Below, in pieces: positions 17,822 through 26,923 of a stretch of DNA of 64,000 bases. This DNA is from Lachnospiraceae bacterium. Lineage in GTDB: Bacteria; Bacillota; Clostridia; Lachnospirales; Lachnospiraceae. The translations under genes and the position numbers were made by a program. Each line of letters starts with the position of its first letter. The stretch's first letter is position 1. The notes beneath the pieces are model-generated. The model had not been told where the DNA came from. It searched no databases and saw nothing but the letters and a program-made list of their open reading frames with translations. The stretch covers positions 62,001 through 126,000 of the forward strand of contig FUZG01000004.1 of the NCBI GenBank assembly GCA_900168235.1. Reading direction: 5' to 3'.

Positions 17822-18376
17822 ATGAGAGTAATCGCAGGCACTGCCAGAAGGCTCAGACTGAAGACCCTCAGCGGTCTCGAAACACGTCCGACCCTGGACA
17901 TGGTAAAAGAAACATTATTTAACGTGATTCAGGTGGATGTGCCCGGGAGCCGTTTTCTTGACCTCTTTGCAGGAAGCGGATCAATCGGTATCGAGGCACT
18001 TTCACGCGGAGCGGACGAAGCGGTATTTATCGAAAATAACCGCAAGGCTGTAGCCGTCATCAATGAAAACCTTGCAACTACCCATCTTGCAGACCGTGCT
18101 GAGGTCATCACAGGAGATGTGATGATCGGTATGCAGCAGATCGAGAAGAAGGGCGTTTTTAACATCATCCATATGGATCCGCCCTACAACAAAGATCTGG
18201 AGAAGAACATCCTTATGTACCTTCGAAATTCCAGACTTTGTGATGAAGACACACTGATCATAATCGAAGCGTCACAGGAAACTGATTTCAGCTATATTGA
18301 AGAACTCGGATATACTGTAGTGAAAGATAAGATCTATCGTCATAACCGCCATCTTTTCCTTAAAAAGGCGCAGTGA
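17822..18376 (+). CDS. rsmD: 16S rRNA (guanine-966 N2)-methyltransferase RsmD
   Basis: RsmD methylates G966 of 16S rRNA using S-adenosylmethionine. The 184-residue protein has the SAM-binding motif I DLFAGSGSIGIEALSRGA, the acidic loop FIENN and the catalytic motif DPPY, all diagnostic for this N2-guanine methyltransferase family. It starts MRVIAGTARRLRL, as is usual. The rsmD-coaD pairing is widespread in Firmicutes. Confidence 0.95.
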   Translation: MRVIAGTARRLRLKTLSGLETRPTLDMVKETLFNVIQVDVPGSRFLDLFAGSGSIGIEALSRGADEAVFIENNRKAVAVINENLATTHLADRAEVITGDVMIGMQQIEKKGVFNIIHMDPPYNKDLEKNILMYLRNSRLCDEDTLIIIEASQETDFSYIEELGYTVVKDKIYRHNRHLFLKKAQ

Positions 18377-18417
18377 CAAACAAATCTAAATAAACAGAAA
18401 GGCACAGTGTAATAAAA

Positions 18418-18909
18418 ATGGCTTGTGCAATATACCCTGGATCATTTGATCCGGTCACAAGAGGACACCTTGATATCATCCGCAGAGCAGCAAAAATGTT
18501 TGATGAGCTGACGGTCGCAGTCCTCAATAATTCCGAGAAAACTCCGTTGTTTTCTGTAGATGAACGTGTTAATATGTTACGTGAGGTATGTGAAGAAATT
18601 CCTAACGTAAAAGTGGATTCTTTTTCCGGTCTGACTGTTGATTATGCTCAGCAGCAGGGGGCTGTGATCATCAGAGGACTTCGTGCTATCACAGATTTCG
18701 AGTACGAACTCCAGATGGCTCAGACAAACAGGAAGATTCTTCCTTCGGTTGATACTGTATTCTTAACAACCAGCCTCGAATATGCATATCTTTCCTCATC
18801 CATCGTAAGAGAAGTTGCTGCATACGGCGGCGACATACAGGAATTTGTACCTGCTTACGTTGCACAAAAAGTTTATGCGAAATTGGAGACAAAAAAGCAT
18901 GGCCAGTAG
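18418..18909 (+). CDS. coaD: Phosphopantetheine adenylyltransferase CoaD
   Basis: CoaD catalyses the penultimate step of coenzyme A synthesis, making dephospho-CoA from 4'-phosphopantetheine and ATP. The 163-residue nucleotidyltransferase has the start [16 protein letters not shown] with the (H/T)xGH signature, and the second motif SSSIVRE. The length is standard. It overlaps the downstream coiled-coil gene by 11 bp. Confidence 0.96.
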   Translation: MACAIYPGSFDPVTRGHLDIIRRAAKMFDELTVAVLNNSEKTPLFSVDERVNMLREVCEEIPNVKVDSFSGLTVDYAQQQGAVIIRGLRAITDFEYELQMAQTNRKILPSVDTVFLTTSLEYAYLSSSIVREVAAYGGDIQEFVPAYVAQKVYAKLETKKHGQ

Positions 18910-19582
18910 GATCGAACAGATTATCGAAGAAATTCAGGATTACATCGACGAATGTAAGTATTCCACCTTTTCCAGCACAAAGATTCTGGTAAATAAAGAG
19001 GAGATAGACGAGCTTCTTCATGAGCTTAAGTCACGTACTCCGGATGAGATCAAGCGTTACCAGAAGATCATCAGCAATAAAGAAGCGATCATGGATGATG
19101 CCAAGCAGAAGGCAGATGCGCTGATAAAGCAGGCACAGTCCTATTCTGATCAGATGGTAAATGAACATACCATCATGCAGCAGGCTTATGAGCAGGCAAG
19201 CGAAGTTGTAAATCAGGCAAGACAGCAGGCTCAGGAAATCGTAGCAAGTGCAAATGCTCAGGCTGAGCAGATTCAGGTTTCTATAATGCAGTATGCTGAT
19301 GACACACTTGCAACTATTCAGAATCTTCTTTCACATTCTATTACTGAGACTCAGGAACACGATGCAGCATTTATCAATTCGCTGAATCAGATCCTGATGG
19401 TTGTTAATTCAAACAGAGCAGAGCTTCATCCCGAAGAGGATCTGGCGCAGAACGAGGCTATTGCAGATCGTGCTGAGGCAGAGAGAACAGCAAGGGCAGA
19501 AGTTGAAGAAGCGCAGGATGTTTCTGAAACAGACAATGTAGAAGGTATTGTCGGCGACGAAACTCTGAATGTGATCAGATGA
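18899..19582 (+). CDS. Conserved coiled-coil protein of unknown function
   Basis: I do not recognise a named function. The 227-residue protein is soluble, highly charged and glutamine/alanine-rich. A long helical coiled coil at about residues 60-140 contains heptads such as [20 protein letters not shown]. An N-terminal block ([11 protein letters not shown], then [13 protein letters not shown]) looks conserved, and the C-terminal tail is acidic. Similar proteins follow coaD in related Clostridia and are loosely annotated as ATPase or DivIVA-like, but I see no P-loop. The ATG at 18899 is used because GGAG lies about 11 bp upstream. The gene is coupled to coaD by overlap. Confidence 0.7.
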   Translation: MASRIEQIIEEIQDYIDECKYSTFSSTKILVNKEEIDELLHELKSRTPDEIKRYQKIISNKEAIMDDAKQKADALIKQAQSYSDQMVNEHTIMQQAYEQASEVVNQARQQAQEIVASANAQAEQIQVSIMQYADDTLATIQNLLSHSITETQEHDAAFINSLNQILMVVNSNRAELHPEEDLAQNEAIADRAEAERTARAEVEEAQDVSETDNVEGIVGDETLNVIR

Positions 19583-19620
19583 TATTATCCCGTTACAGAT
19601 GTTTGTATCGGTACGCTTAA

Positions 19621-19652
19621 TGATAGCCGTCATAGTAATATGGCGGCTATTA
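19621..19652 (+). terminator. Hairpin after the coiled-coil gene
   Basis: ATAGCCGTCATA and TATGGCGGCTAT can pair around a four-base loop, with one G-U pair. No clean T-run follows, so it may be a weak terminator or a processing site. Confidence 0.4.
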
Positions 19653-19683
19653 CTGTATGGGAATTTGTTTTATGGGGGTAAAA

Positions 19684-21156
19684 ATGAGTAAGGTACTTTC
19701 AGGTCTTGAACCGTCAGCGGTTTTTGGTTATTTCGAGGAGATCTGCAATATTCCGCATTGTTCCGGATATACAAGTGAACTTGCGGATTACATCGTAAAA
19801 TTTGCAGAGGCGCATGGATTAGAGTTTCGCATGGATGACTCGGGAAATATAGTCATACATGCTCCTGCATCAAAAGGAGCTGAAAATGCTCCGACAGTTC
19901 TTCTCCAGACTCACCTTGATATGCAGTGTGAAAAAGTTGATGACAGCAGACACAATTTCCGCAAGGATCCGCTGGAACTCCGCTTTATGGATGATGAAGT
20001 CTTCGCAAGGGGTACAACTCTTGGCGCGAGAAACGGCTTTGGCATAGCATCCTGTCTTGCAATCCTGGATAGTTCTGAAATAGTGCATCCGCCTCTTGAG
20101 GTCGTATTTACCGTAGATGAGAGGGAAGGCATGAAGGGTGCCCGTATCCTTGATATGTCTGATCTTAAAGCCAGCTATATGATCGGTTTTGACGGTAACG
20201 ACGATGGAACTATACTTGCGAGCTCTGCGGGCGTTCTCGTAGGAAGCATGTATGTTCCTGTAAAATACACTACAAAGAGTGGTCTTAAATACAAGATCAT
20301 CGTTGGAGGACTCCACGGCGGTCATGCAGGAACTGCCATCGACTCGTATCAGGCAAATGCAAATATCATCATGGGCAGACTCCTTCATTTCCTCGGAGAC
20401 CGGGTGAATTACAGCATGGCATTTCTGTCAGGCGGTCTTGCGCAGAATACCATCCCCAGAGAAGCTGACTGCAGAGTAGTCATAGCTAAGGAAGATGCTG
20501 ATAAATTCGAGAATCTAATATCCGAATTTGAAAAGACTATTCAGCATGAGTACCGTGCAAATGAGCATAACCTCATGATCTACAGTGATTTCCTTGAGGA
20601 AGCCGAGGATGAGCCGGTTCTTTTCAAAAAGACGCAGGAAAGAGTTATCTTCCTGCTGAATACCATTCCAGACGGAGTCCAGAAGACCAGTCAGGAAGAG
20701 GATACAAAGGGAATCCCGGAAACTTCCATCAATGTCGCACTCATGAGATGCGGTGAAACAGAATTTTTCCTGCAGGGGTCTATCCGCAGTTCCATAACTT
20801 CTGCGAAGTATGCGTTGTCTGAGAAGCTTCGTTATCTCACAGAAATGATCGGCGGAAGATATGAAGTGACAGGTGATTATCCTGCATGGGAATACAATGA
20901 GGACTCAAAGCTTCTTTCCATGATGAAAGAAGTTTATCGTGAGGAATTTGGACGTGCGCCTTTTATAACAGGTGTACATGCCGGAAGAGAAGGCGGTATT
21001 TTTTCTCACAACATAAAGGATCTGGACGTTGTGTCCATCGGTCCTGACATCAGTAATATCCATACTCCGTCAGAGAAATTGAGCATTTCATCTACACTTC
21101 GTACATGGAAATTCCTTCTGGCGGTGCTTGGAAAAATCGCTGCTTTAGAGCAGTGA
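19684..21156 (+). CDS. PepD-like M20 family dipeptidase, metal site altered
   Basis: By length (490 residues) and overall pattern this is a relative of aminoacyl-histidine dipeptidase PepD, a two-metal M20 peptidase. It keeps LQTHLDM (His and Asp), GGLHGGHAG, AGREGGIF and IHTPSE. Two conserved metal-site residues are changed. The bridging Asp of GTTLGADNG is Arg116 here (GTTLGARNG), and the second Glu of the TEE/DEE motif is Arg147 (VDEREGM, with Glu146 kept). It may therefore be inactive, use one metal, or have a new role. The ATG at 19684 is chosen for its GGGGG ribosome site. Confidence 0.75.
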   Translation: MSKVLSGLEPSAVFGYFEEICNIPHCSGYTSELADYIVKFAEAHGLEFRMDDSGNIVIHAPASKGAENAPTVLLQTHLDMQCEKVDDSRHNFRKDPLELRFMDDEVFARGTTLGARNGFGIASCLAILDSSEIVHPPLEVVFTVDEREGMKGARILDMSDLKASYMIGFDGNDDGTILASSAGVLVGSMYVPVKYTTKSGLKYKIIVGGLHGGHAGTAIDSYQANANIIMGRLLHFLGDRVNYSMAFLSGGLAQNTIPREADCRVVIAKEDADKFENLISEFEKTIQHEYRANEHNLMIYSDFLEEAEDEPVLFKKTQERVIFLLNTIPDGVQKTSQEEDTKGIPETSINVALMRCGETEFFLQGSIRSSITSAKYALSEKLRYLTEMIGGRYEVTGDYPAWEYNEDSKLLSMMKEVYREEFGRAPFITGVHAGREGGIFSHNIKDLDVVSIGPDISNIHTPSEKLSISSTLRTWKFLLAVLGKIAALEQ

Positions 21157-21189
21157 TCGTGTTTTTATATAAAGGAATTGTTTTTATAA

Positions 21190-21849
21190 ATGAATTTTAA
21201 GATTGAAAAGCCCGAAGCCGTACTTTTTGATATGGACGGTTCTCTCGTTGATTCCATGTGGATGTGGAAGCAGATTGATATTGATTTTCTGGAAGAGAGG
21301 GGGCTTGATTATTCTCCGGACTTCCATCAGGAAATCGAAGGCATGTCCTATGCCGAGACCGTAAGTTACTTCAAAAAGAAGTTCAAGCCTGAGGAATCCG
21401 AAGAGGAACTTGCAGCTATCCTTAATCATATGGCGTCCGATAAGTACGAATTTGAGGTAAAGTGGAAGCCCGGCGCGCTTGATTTCCTTAAGTGCTGTGC
21501 CGAGCACAACATTCCCTGCGGTATCGCTACGAGCAATTCAAAAGAACTTGTAGAGGCATGCAACCGCAATCTGAACCTCAGAAAATGGATCCGTTCTATC
21601 CGTACAGCTGACGAAGTTCAGAAAAGCAAGCCGTTTCCTGATATTTATCTAAAGGTTGCGGAGGATCTGAATGTTGATCCTGCAAAATGTCTTGTTTTTG
21701 AGGACGTTATTCCGGGTATCATGGCAGGTAAAAATGCCGGAATGAAGGTCATCGCAGTACAGGATGATTATTCAAAGGATGTTGAAAACGAAAAAAGAGA
21801 AGCCGCTGACGGATTTATATCGGATTACAGGGAACTTCTAATGGATTAA
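21190..21849 (+). CDS. HAD-superfamily phosphatase/phosphomutase
   Basis: This 219-residue protein belongs to the haloacid dehalogenase superfamily, of the beta-phosphoglucomutase/phosphatase type. The nucleophile motif is FDMDGSLVDS (Asp nucleophile plus Asp +2), with a helical cap, motif II in ATSNS, the motif III lysine in KSKPFPDIY, and the metal motif VFEDVIPGIMAG. The substrate is not evident. An AAAGGAA ribosome site precedes the ATG. It lies between the PepD-like gene and an SDR gene in the same direction, with short gaps. Confidence 0.85.
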   Translation: MNFKIEKPEAVLFDMDGSLVDSMWMWKQIDIDFLEERGLDYSPDFHQEIEGMSYAETVSYFKKKFKPEESEEELAAILNHMASDKYEFEVKWKPGALDFLKCCAEHNIPCGIATSNSKELVEACNRNLNLRKWIRSIRTADEVQKSKPFPDIYLKVAEDLNVDPAKCLVFEDVIPGIMAGKNAGMKVIAVQDDYSKDVENEKREAADGFISDYRELLMD

Positions 21850-21869
21850 GTCCGGAAAGGAGTACATCA

Positions 21870-22640
21870 GTGAGAATCGCGATCGTAACAGGAGCCAGTT
21901 CAGGAATGGGCTCTGAATTTGTCCGTGAGATAGTAAAGGTTCACAGAGAGATAGACGAAGTCTGGGCTCTTGCAAGGCACCGTGATAAGCTCCTGGAGCT
22001 TGTAAAAAAGTACGGCATAAAGGTGCGTCCTATGCCTGTAGATCTGACAGATGAAAAGGATATTAATTTCCTAAAGCAGACCCTTGCTGCTGAAAATCCC
22101 TCTGTAAGCCTGCTGGTCAACTCTGCGGGTTTAGGTATCATCGGAAATATAGCAGAAGTTCCGATAGAAGACACCTTGAGCATGATCGATCTTAATATTC
22201 GTGCGCTTACAGAAGTTACAGTTTCGGTCCTTCCGTTTATGAAACGAGGTGGAAGGATAGTAAATCTCGCTTCCAGCGCAGCTTTTATGCCTCAGACAGG
22301 TTTCGGGGTGTATGCTGCGTCAAAGTCCTATGTACTGAGCTTTTCAAGGGCACTTGGAATGGAGCTCAGGCCCAGAGGCATCTCCGTGACATCAGTATGT
22401 CCGGGGCCGGTAAAAACCGCATTTTTCAACACAGCAGAAAAGCATCGTAAGAGTCCCGCATGGAAGGAACGCTTTATGGCGGATCCTCGTGCGGTAGTTC
22501 ATCTTGCAATGAAAGATGCATATAACAGACGTGAGCTCTCGGTCTACTCACCTTCAATGAAGGCAGGAGCCGTACTCATGAAAATATTGCCGCATAGCTT
22601 TTTATTGAATGTTATGCAGGCATTTAAGACAATTTGGTAA
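21870..22640 (+). CDS. Short-chain dehydrogenase/reductase
   Basis: This 256-residue NAD(P)-dependent oxidoreductase has the cofactor motif TGASSGMGSEF, the NSAGLG strand-4 motif and the catalytic Ser/Tyr/Lys set (NLASSAAFMP, then YAASKSY). The substrate is unknown. The start is GTG at 21870, supported by GGAAAGGAG nearby. The C-terminal PSMKAGAVLMKILPHSFLLNVMQAF stretch is hydrophobic and may sit at the membrane. Confidence 0.88.
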   Translation: MRIAIVTGASSGMGSEFVREIVKVHREIDEVWALARHRDKLLELVKKYGIKVRPMPVDLTDEKDINFLKQTLAAENPSVSLLVNSAGLGIIGNIAEVPIEDTLSMIDLNIRALTEVTVSVLPFMKRGGRIVNLASSAAFMPQTGFGVYAASKSYVLSFSRALGMELRPRGISVTSVCPGPVKTAFFNTAEKHRKSPAWKERFMADPRAVVHLAMKDAYNRRELSVYSPSMKAGAVLMKILPHSFLLNVMQAFKTIW

Positions 22641-22666
22641 AAAACAGCAACAGGAGTATCTGCAAA

Positions 22667-23278
22667 ATGACACAGACAGAAAAGCCGACGACAACAATAT
22701 TTGACATACTCACGCTGCGTGCAAAAAAAGGTACATATGGTTATATTCACACCATGAAGCGTTTTGCAGCCATAAGAGCAGCGCTCTGCTGCGGCTTTTC
22801 TCTGCTTCTGGTGATATGTGGAAGATTGATATTTACACGTTATGCAGGGCTTTTTACACTGCTCGCGATCATATCCTCGGTACCTGCGGCAATGTCGGCT
22901 GTTTCATTCATAATGTATGCCAGATTCAGGACAGGAAGCCGGGAGATATTTGATTCTGTCGAATCACTCCGGAATAATGCGCCCGTTTTTTATGATTCAG
23001 TTATCACGACTCCCGATAAATCCTACGGCGTGAACTGTTTTGTGGCATTAAATAAAAATCTTCTCGCGTTCTCGGATCATGAAAAGATCGAGGTCAGCAA
23101 GCTCGAAAAGTATTTACAGAACATGGCCCGTAAAAACGGCTATAAAGACTGGACAATAAAGGTATTTACCGATTTTTCCGCATATCAGGAAAGGCTCGGC
23201 TATCTTAAGGAAAAGAAAGTGAAGCCGCTTAATAAGGATCGGGAAATGATCGAGCTCGTGGGAAATCTGTCGCTCTAA
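22667..23278 (+). CDS. Uncharacterised two-TM membrane protein
   Basis: I do not recognise this 203-residue protein. Two hydrophobic helices (about residues 34-54 and 59-80) sit near the N-terminus. They are followed by a soluble domain of about 120 residues that would face the cytoplasm if both ends are inside. The ATG at 22667 is preferred because AGGAG lies about 9 bp upstream. A longer in-frame form from 22634 would overlap the SDR gene. It is in line with the SDR and pseudouridine synthase genes and may be co-transcribed. Confidence 0.6.
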   Translation: MTQTEKPTTTIFDILTLRAKKGTYGYIHTMKRFAAIRAALCCGFSLLLVICGRLIFTRYAGLFTLLAIISSVPAAMSAVSFIMYARFRTGSREIFDSVESLRNNAPVFYDSVITTPDKSYGVNCFVALNKNLLAFSDHEKIEVSKLEKYLQNMARKNGYKDWTIKVFTDFSAYQERLGYLKEKKVKPLNKDREMIELVGNLSL

Positions 23279-23293
23279 AGGAAATTTGATTTA

Positions 23294-24289
23294 ATGAAGG
23301 AATTTAAGGTTAATACAACCGATGAAGGTCAGACTCTTCTTCGATATGTATCAAAGATATTACAGAAAGCACCATCCAGCGTTATAAGAAAGGCGCTCAG
23401 AAAGAAGAATATCGATCTGAACGGTAAGAAGGCAACGGGATCAGAGGCATTAAAAAGCGGAGACAGCGTAAAAATCTGGTTTTCTGACGAAACCTTTGAG
23501 AAATTCATGGCGCCTCAGGGGAAAAACAGTACTACTGCAGTAAAGATTTCGAAGGAAGCCCTGAATCGTTTTAAGCGGTCGATCATTTACGAAGACAGGA
23601 ATATCGCCATCGTAAATAAGCCTGCAAACCTGCTGTCACAGTCTGATGATTCCGGTGAAGTGTCCTTAAATGACGAGCTTAGAGCTCATTACAGCGATCT
23701 CACAAAGATGCAGACTTTTAAGCCGTCTATCTGCAACCGTCTTGACCGAAATACAAGCGGGCTGGTTCTCTGCGGACTGACCACAAAGGGTCTCCAGCAG
23801 ATGAACGCGGTTTTGAAAGACCGTTCTATTCACAAGTATTACAAGACCATCGTTTACGGACGGATCACAGAAGCCATGGAATTGCATGGTTTCCTCACAA
23901 AAGACCATAAGACAAATGAAGTAAAGGTCACAAAGGAAAAAGTATCTGCGGATTCTGTTCCGATAGAAACAGACTTAAAACCCATAGCGTACATAAAGAT
24001 CGATGATACGATCCTTACAGAGCTTGAGATACTGCTCGTAACAGGAAGGTCCCATCAGATAAGAGCTCACCTTACTTCCATCGGTCATCCGATCATAGGT
24101 GATCCAAAGTACTTCACACCGGAGAGCAGAGCTTTTTCCGATAAGCAGAAGGTAAAGCGTCAGCTCCTTCATTCAGCAAGAGTTCAGATGCCAAAGATCA
24201 CAGGTGAGCTTTCAATGTTATCCGGAAAGGAATTTGAAGCACCTGTGCCGGATGACATGGAAAAGCTTCTGAAACACAGAATCAAATAA
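23294..24289 (+). CDS. RluC/RluD-family pseudouridine synthase
   Basis: This enzyme isomerises uridine to pseudouridine, probably in 23S rRNA. The 331-residue protein has an N-terminal S4 RNA-binding domain (about residues 15-60, SVIRKALRKKNIDLNG) and the catalytic motif NRLDRNTSGLVLCG, whose second Asp is the nucleophile. VTGRSHQIRAHL follows near residue 250. The canonical motif begins HRLD; here it is NRLD, which is seen in some RluC-like members. The exact target uridines cannot be told. Confidence 0.88.
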   Translation: MKEFKVNTTDEGQTLLRYVSKILQKAPSSVIRKALRKKNIDLNGKKATGSEALKSGDSVKIWFSDETFEKFMAPQGKNSTTAVKISKEALNRFKRSIIYEDRNIAIVNKPANLLSQSDDSGEVSLNDELRAHYSDLTKMQTFKPSICNRLDRNTSGLVLCGLTTKGLQQMNAVLKDRSIHKYYKTIVYGRITEAMELHGFLTKDHKTNEVKVTKEKVSADSVPIETDLKPIAYIKIDDTILTELEILLVTGRSHQIRAHLTSIGHPIIGDPKYFTPESRAFSDKQKVKRQLLHSARVQMPKITGELSMLSGKEFEAPVPDDMEKLLKHRIK

Positions 24290-24297
24290 TTCGTGAT

Positions 24298-24342
24298 TGT
24301 TCCATGCAGTCTTAAGCGCTAAATGCTTAAGACGCAGGAACA
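24298..24342 (+). other. Long hairpin between the pseudouridine synthase and recU
   Basis: TGTTCC (24298-24303) pairs with GGAACA (24337-24342), and the inner arms GTCTTAAGC and GCTTAAGAC enclose a seven-base loop, giving about 18 paired bases with small bulges. No T-run follows, so it is not a standard terminator. It may be an mRNA processing or stability element. Confidence 0.5.
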
Positions 24343-24363
24343 TGATGCGGGTGAAAGGAATAT

Positions 24364-24906
24364 ATGACAGCCTGGAAAACAAGAGGTCTTCGCGGTTCAG
24401 GACTTGAAGACCTCATAAATTATACAAATGAAAAATATCTGGACGGACATCTTGCGCTGATACAAAAGATACCTACGCCGATAACACCCGTCCAGTTCGA
24501 TAAGTCCAGCAGAACTATTAAGTTGGCTTATTTTGATCAAAAAAGTACCGTTGACTATATCGGTGCTGTGCAGGGGATCCCTGTGTGCTTTGATGCAAAA
24601 GAGTGCGCGGTCGACACGTTCACTCTGAGAAATATACATGAACATCAGGTCCGCTTTATGGAAGAATTTGAAAGGCAGGGCGGTATCGCCTTCTTTCTTA
24701 TCCAGTACACAAAGAAGGATCTTTTTTATTATCTGACGTTCAAAAAACTGCACGAATTTTGGAAAAGATGGGAAAACGGCGGAAGACGCTCATTCCGCTT
24801 CGATGAGATAGACGAAAAATACATAATCCGTCCGCAGGCGGGGATACCTATACCGTATCTCAATGCATTGCAGACAGATTTAGACGAACGCAGTGAAATG
24901 CGCTAA
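24364..24906 (+). CDS. recU: Holliday junction resolvase RecU
   Basis: RecU cleaves four-way junctions during recombination in Firmicutes. The 180-residue protein shows the family N-terminus WKTRGLRGSGLEDLINYTNE and IQKIPTPITPV. The nuclease core follows, with STVDYIG (metal-binding Asp), CFDAKE (Asp/Glu-x-Lys) and the helix HQVRFMEEFERQGGIAFF. Length is close to characterised RecU (about 200). It ends the upstream gene run, and the his promoter begins just after it. RecU is often beside a penicillin-binding protein gene in Bacilli, which is not the case here. Confidence 0.93.
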   Translation: MTAWKTRGLRGSGLEDLINYTNEKYLDGHLALIQKIPTPITPVQFDKSSRTIKLAYFDQKSTVDYIGAVQGIPVCFDAKECAVDTFTLRNIHEHQVRFMEEFERQGGIAFFLIQYTKKDLFYYLTFKKLHEFWKRWENGGRRSFRFDEIDEKYIIRPQAGIPIPYLNALQTDLDERSEMR

Positions 24907-24915
24907 TTTACTCTC

Positions 24916-24945
24916 TTGACATATCACAGATCTGCCTAGTATAAT
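24916..24945 (+). promoter_or_regulatory. Predicted promoter of the his operon
   Basis: A perfect TTGACA (24916-24921) and a perfect TATAAT (24940-24945) are separated by 18 bp. The leader to hisZ is only about 75 nt and shows no T-box or obvious attenuator. Confidence 0.8.
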
Positions 24946-25029
24946 TCTTTTAACGTGCTACTATGATAACACTTCACAGCGATAAAGTAAAAGCAAGTGT
25001 GAACAAATTTCTGCACAGAAAGGAAAACT

Positions 25030-26244
25030 ATGGATAACAGACTTCTGCATACTCCTGAAGGTGTTCGGGATATTTATGGTGACGAGCTGCAGAAAAAGCT
25101 GAAGCTCGAAAGGATACTGCATAAAAAGGTGGCATCCTTTGGTTATCATGATATCGAGACACCTTCTTTTGAGTATTTCGATATATTTTCCCGTGAGATC
25201 GGTACGACACCGTCCCGCGAGATCTATAAGTTTTTCGACAGCGAAAATAATACTCTGGCACTTCGTCCTGACTTTACTCCGGGCGTTGCCAGAGCGACTA
25301 TAAAGTACTTCATGGAAGATATCCACCCGATTCGTCTGTGTTATATGGGAAATACCTTCTCAAACCGTTCTGATCTGCAGGGTAAGCTCAAGGAAGTGAC
25401 AGAGCTTGGCGTTGAGTATATGCGTGAGCCCTCTGTTGATGCAGACGCAGAGATGATCGACATGACAGTGGAGCTTCTGAAAACCGCAGGTCTTGATGAG
25501 TTCCAGATCTGTATCGGAACAGTTGAGTATTTCCGCGGACTTTGTGAAGCAGCAGGGCTTGATCGCGAGACCGAGGAAGCGCTGTCAGACCACATCCGTA
25601 ATAAAAACTATTTCGGTATCCAGGATATTTTGAATGATGTAAAAATGTCTGCTGATATAAAGAAGACCCTGTCATCATTCTCAGACTACTTTGGAAGCGT
25701 AGATATCCTTGATGAAGCAGCAGAGAGGGTAAAGAAAGTTCCCCGCTCACTGGCTGCCATCGAACGTCTCCGTGCGCTCTATGAGAAGCTGAAGATCTAC
25801 GGTGTTCAGAATTATCTGACATTTGATCTCGGACTCATATCACAGCACGACTATTACACGGGTCTCCTTTTTCAGGCGTACACCTTTGGCACAGGAGAGC
25901 CTATTGTCAGAGGCGGCCGTTACGACAATCTTCTCGGAAGATTCGGAAAGCCAGGCGCTGCGGTCGGATTTACGGTAGTCGTGGATCAGCTCTTAAATAC
26001 ATTAAACCAGCAGCACATCCTTATCGAGCGTGACTGCAACAATGCACTCGTGGTTTATGACAAGGATTCCTTTGAAGCTGCTGTCCGCGAATCAGGTTCT
26101 CTGAGACTTGACGGTGTTCACACTGAGATGATCCTTTACTCTCCGGACATGACGAATGAATCCATAAATGCATATGCAAAAGAGATTCACGCAGCAAAGA
26201 TCTACAGGATACGAGGCGGCAAGACGGAGGTACAGAAAATATGA
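25030..26244 (+). CDS. hisZ: ATP phosphoribosyltransferase regulatory subunit HisZ
   Basis: HisZ is a catalytically inactive histidyl-tRNA synthetase paralogue that activates and regulates the short form of HisG. The 404-residue protein starts with [13 protein letters not shown] and keeps the class II synthetase core ([39 protein letters not shown]). Its place next to a 212-residue HisG, at the head of a his operon, identifies it as HisZ rather than HisS. It overlaps hisG by 4 bp. Confidence 0.93.
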   Translation: MDNRLLHTPEGVRDIYGDELQKKLKLERILHKKVASFGYHDIETPSFEYFDIFSREIGTTPSREIYKFFDSENNTLALRPDFTPGVARATIKYFMEDIHPIRLCYMGNTFSNRSDLQGKLKEVTELGVEYMREPSVDADAEMIDMTVELLKTAGLDEFQICIGTVEYFRGLCEAAGLDRETEEALSDHIRNKNYFGIQDILNDVKMSADIKKTLSSFSDYFGSVDILDEAAERVKKVPRSLAAIERLRALYEKLKIYGVQNYLTFDLGLISQHDYYTGLLFQAYTFGTGEPIVRGGRYDNLLGRFGKPGAAVGFTVVVDQLLNTLNQQHILIERDCNNALVVYDKDSFEAAVRESGSLRLDGVHTEMILYSPDMTNESINAYAKEIHAAKIYRIRGGKTEVQKI

Positions 26245-26879
26245 GATATCTGACATTTGCGCTTACCAAGGGTCGTCTTGCTGACAAGACCCTTGAAGCA
26301 TTGGAAAAGATCGGCATCGGATGTGAAGAGATGCATGACAAAAGCTCAAGAAAGCTGATCTTTGTTAATGAAGAAAAGAAGCTTAAATTTTTCCTGGCAA
26401 AAGGACCTGACGTTCCGACCTATGTCGAGCATGGAGCTGCTGATATCGGTGTTACAGGAAAAGACATCATCATGGAGGAAAACCGTCAGATCTATGAGGT
26501 TCTGGACCTCGGATTCGGCAAGTGCCGTATGTGCGTATGCGGTCCGGCAGAGGCAGGAAAACTTCTCCAGCATCAGGAAATGATCAAGGTTGCGACCAAG
26601 TATCCCCGGATCGCCAGAGATTATTTTCACAATAAAAAGCACCAGACCGTGGATATCATCAAGCTCAACGGTTCCATCGAGCTTGCTCCCATCGTAGGAC
26701 TCACAGATGTGATCGTTGATATCGTAGAAACAGGAACTACTCTTAAAGAAAACGGACTGCAGGTTCTCGAAGACGTTTGTCCGCTTTCTGCAAGAATGGT
26801 AGTAAATCAGGTTTCCATGAGAATGGAAGCTGAGAGGATCCGTTGGATCATAAATGAGCTTAAGAAAAATTTGCAGTAG
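26241..26879 (+). CDS. hisG: ATP phosphoribosyltransferase catalytic subunit HisG (short form)
   Basis: HisG condenses ATP with PRPP in the first step of histidine synthesis. At 212 residues it is the short form, which lacks the C-terminal ACT-like regulatory domain and needs HisZ. Motifs visible include [13 protein letters not shown] at the start, [11 protein letters not shown], and the PRPP-binding stretch [15 protein letters not shown]. It overlaps hisZ by 4 bp. Confidence 0.95.
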   Translation: MRYLTFALTKGRLADKTLEALEKIGIGCEEMHDKSSRKLIFVNEEKKLKFFLAKGPDVPTYVEHGAADIGVTGKDIIMEENRQIYEVLDLGFGKCRMCVCGPAEAGKLLQHQEMIKVATKYPRIARDYFHNKKHQTVDIIKLNGSIELAPIVGLTDVIVDIVETGTTLKENGLQVLEDVCPLSARMVVNQVSMRMEAERIRWIINELKKNLQ

Positions 26880-26923
26880 TGCACGAAGTTTTAGATAAAA
26901 GCAGAAAGAAGGAAAAGACATTC

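Noticed and set aside
24946-25029. T-box or attenuator for histidine genes
   Set aside because: The leader is too short and has no T-box core or run of His codons.
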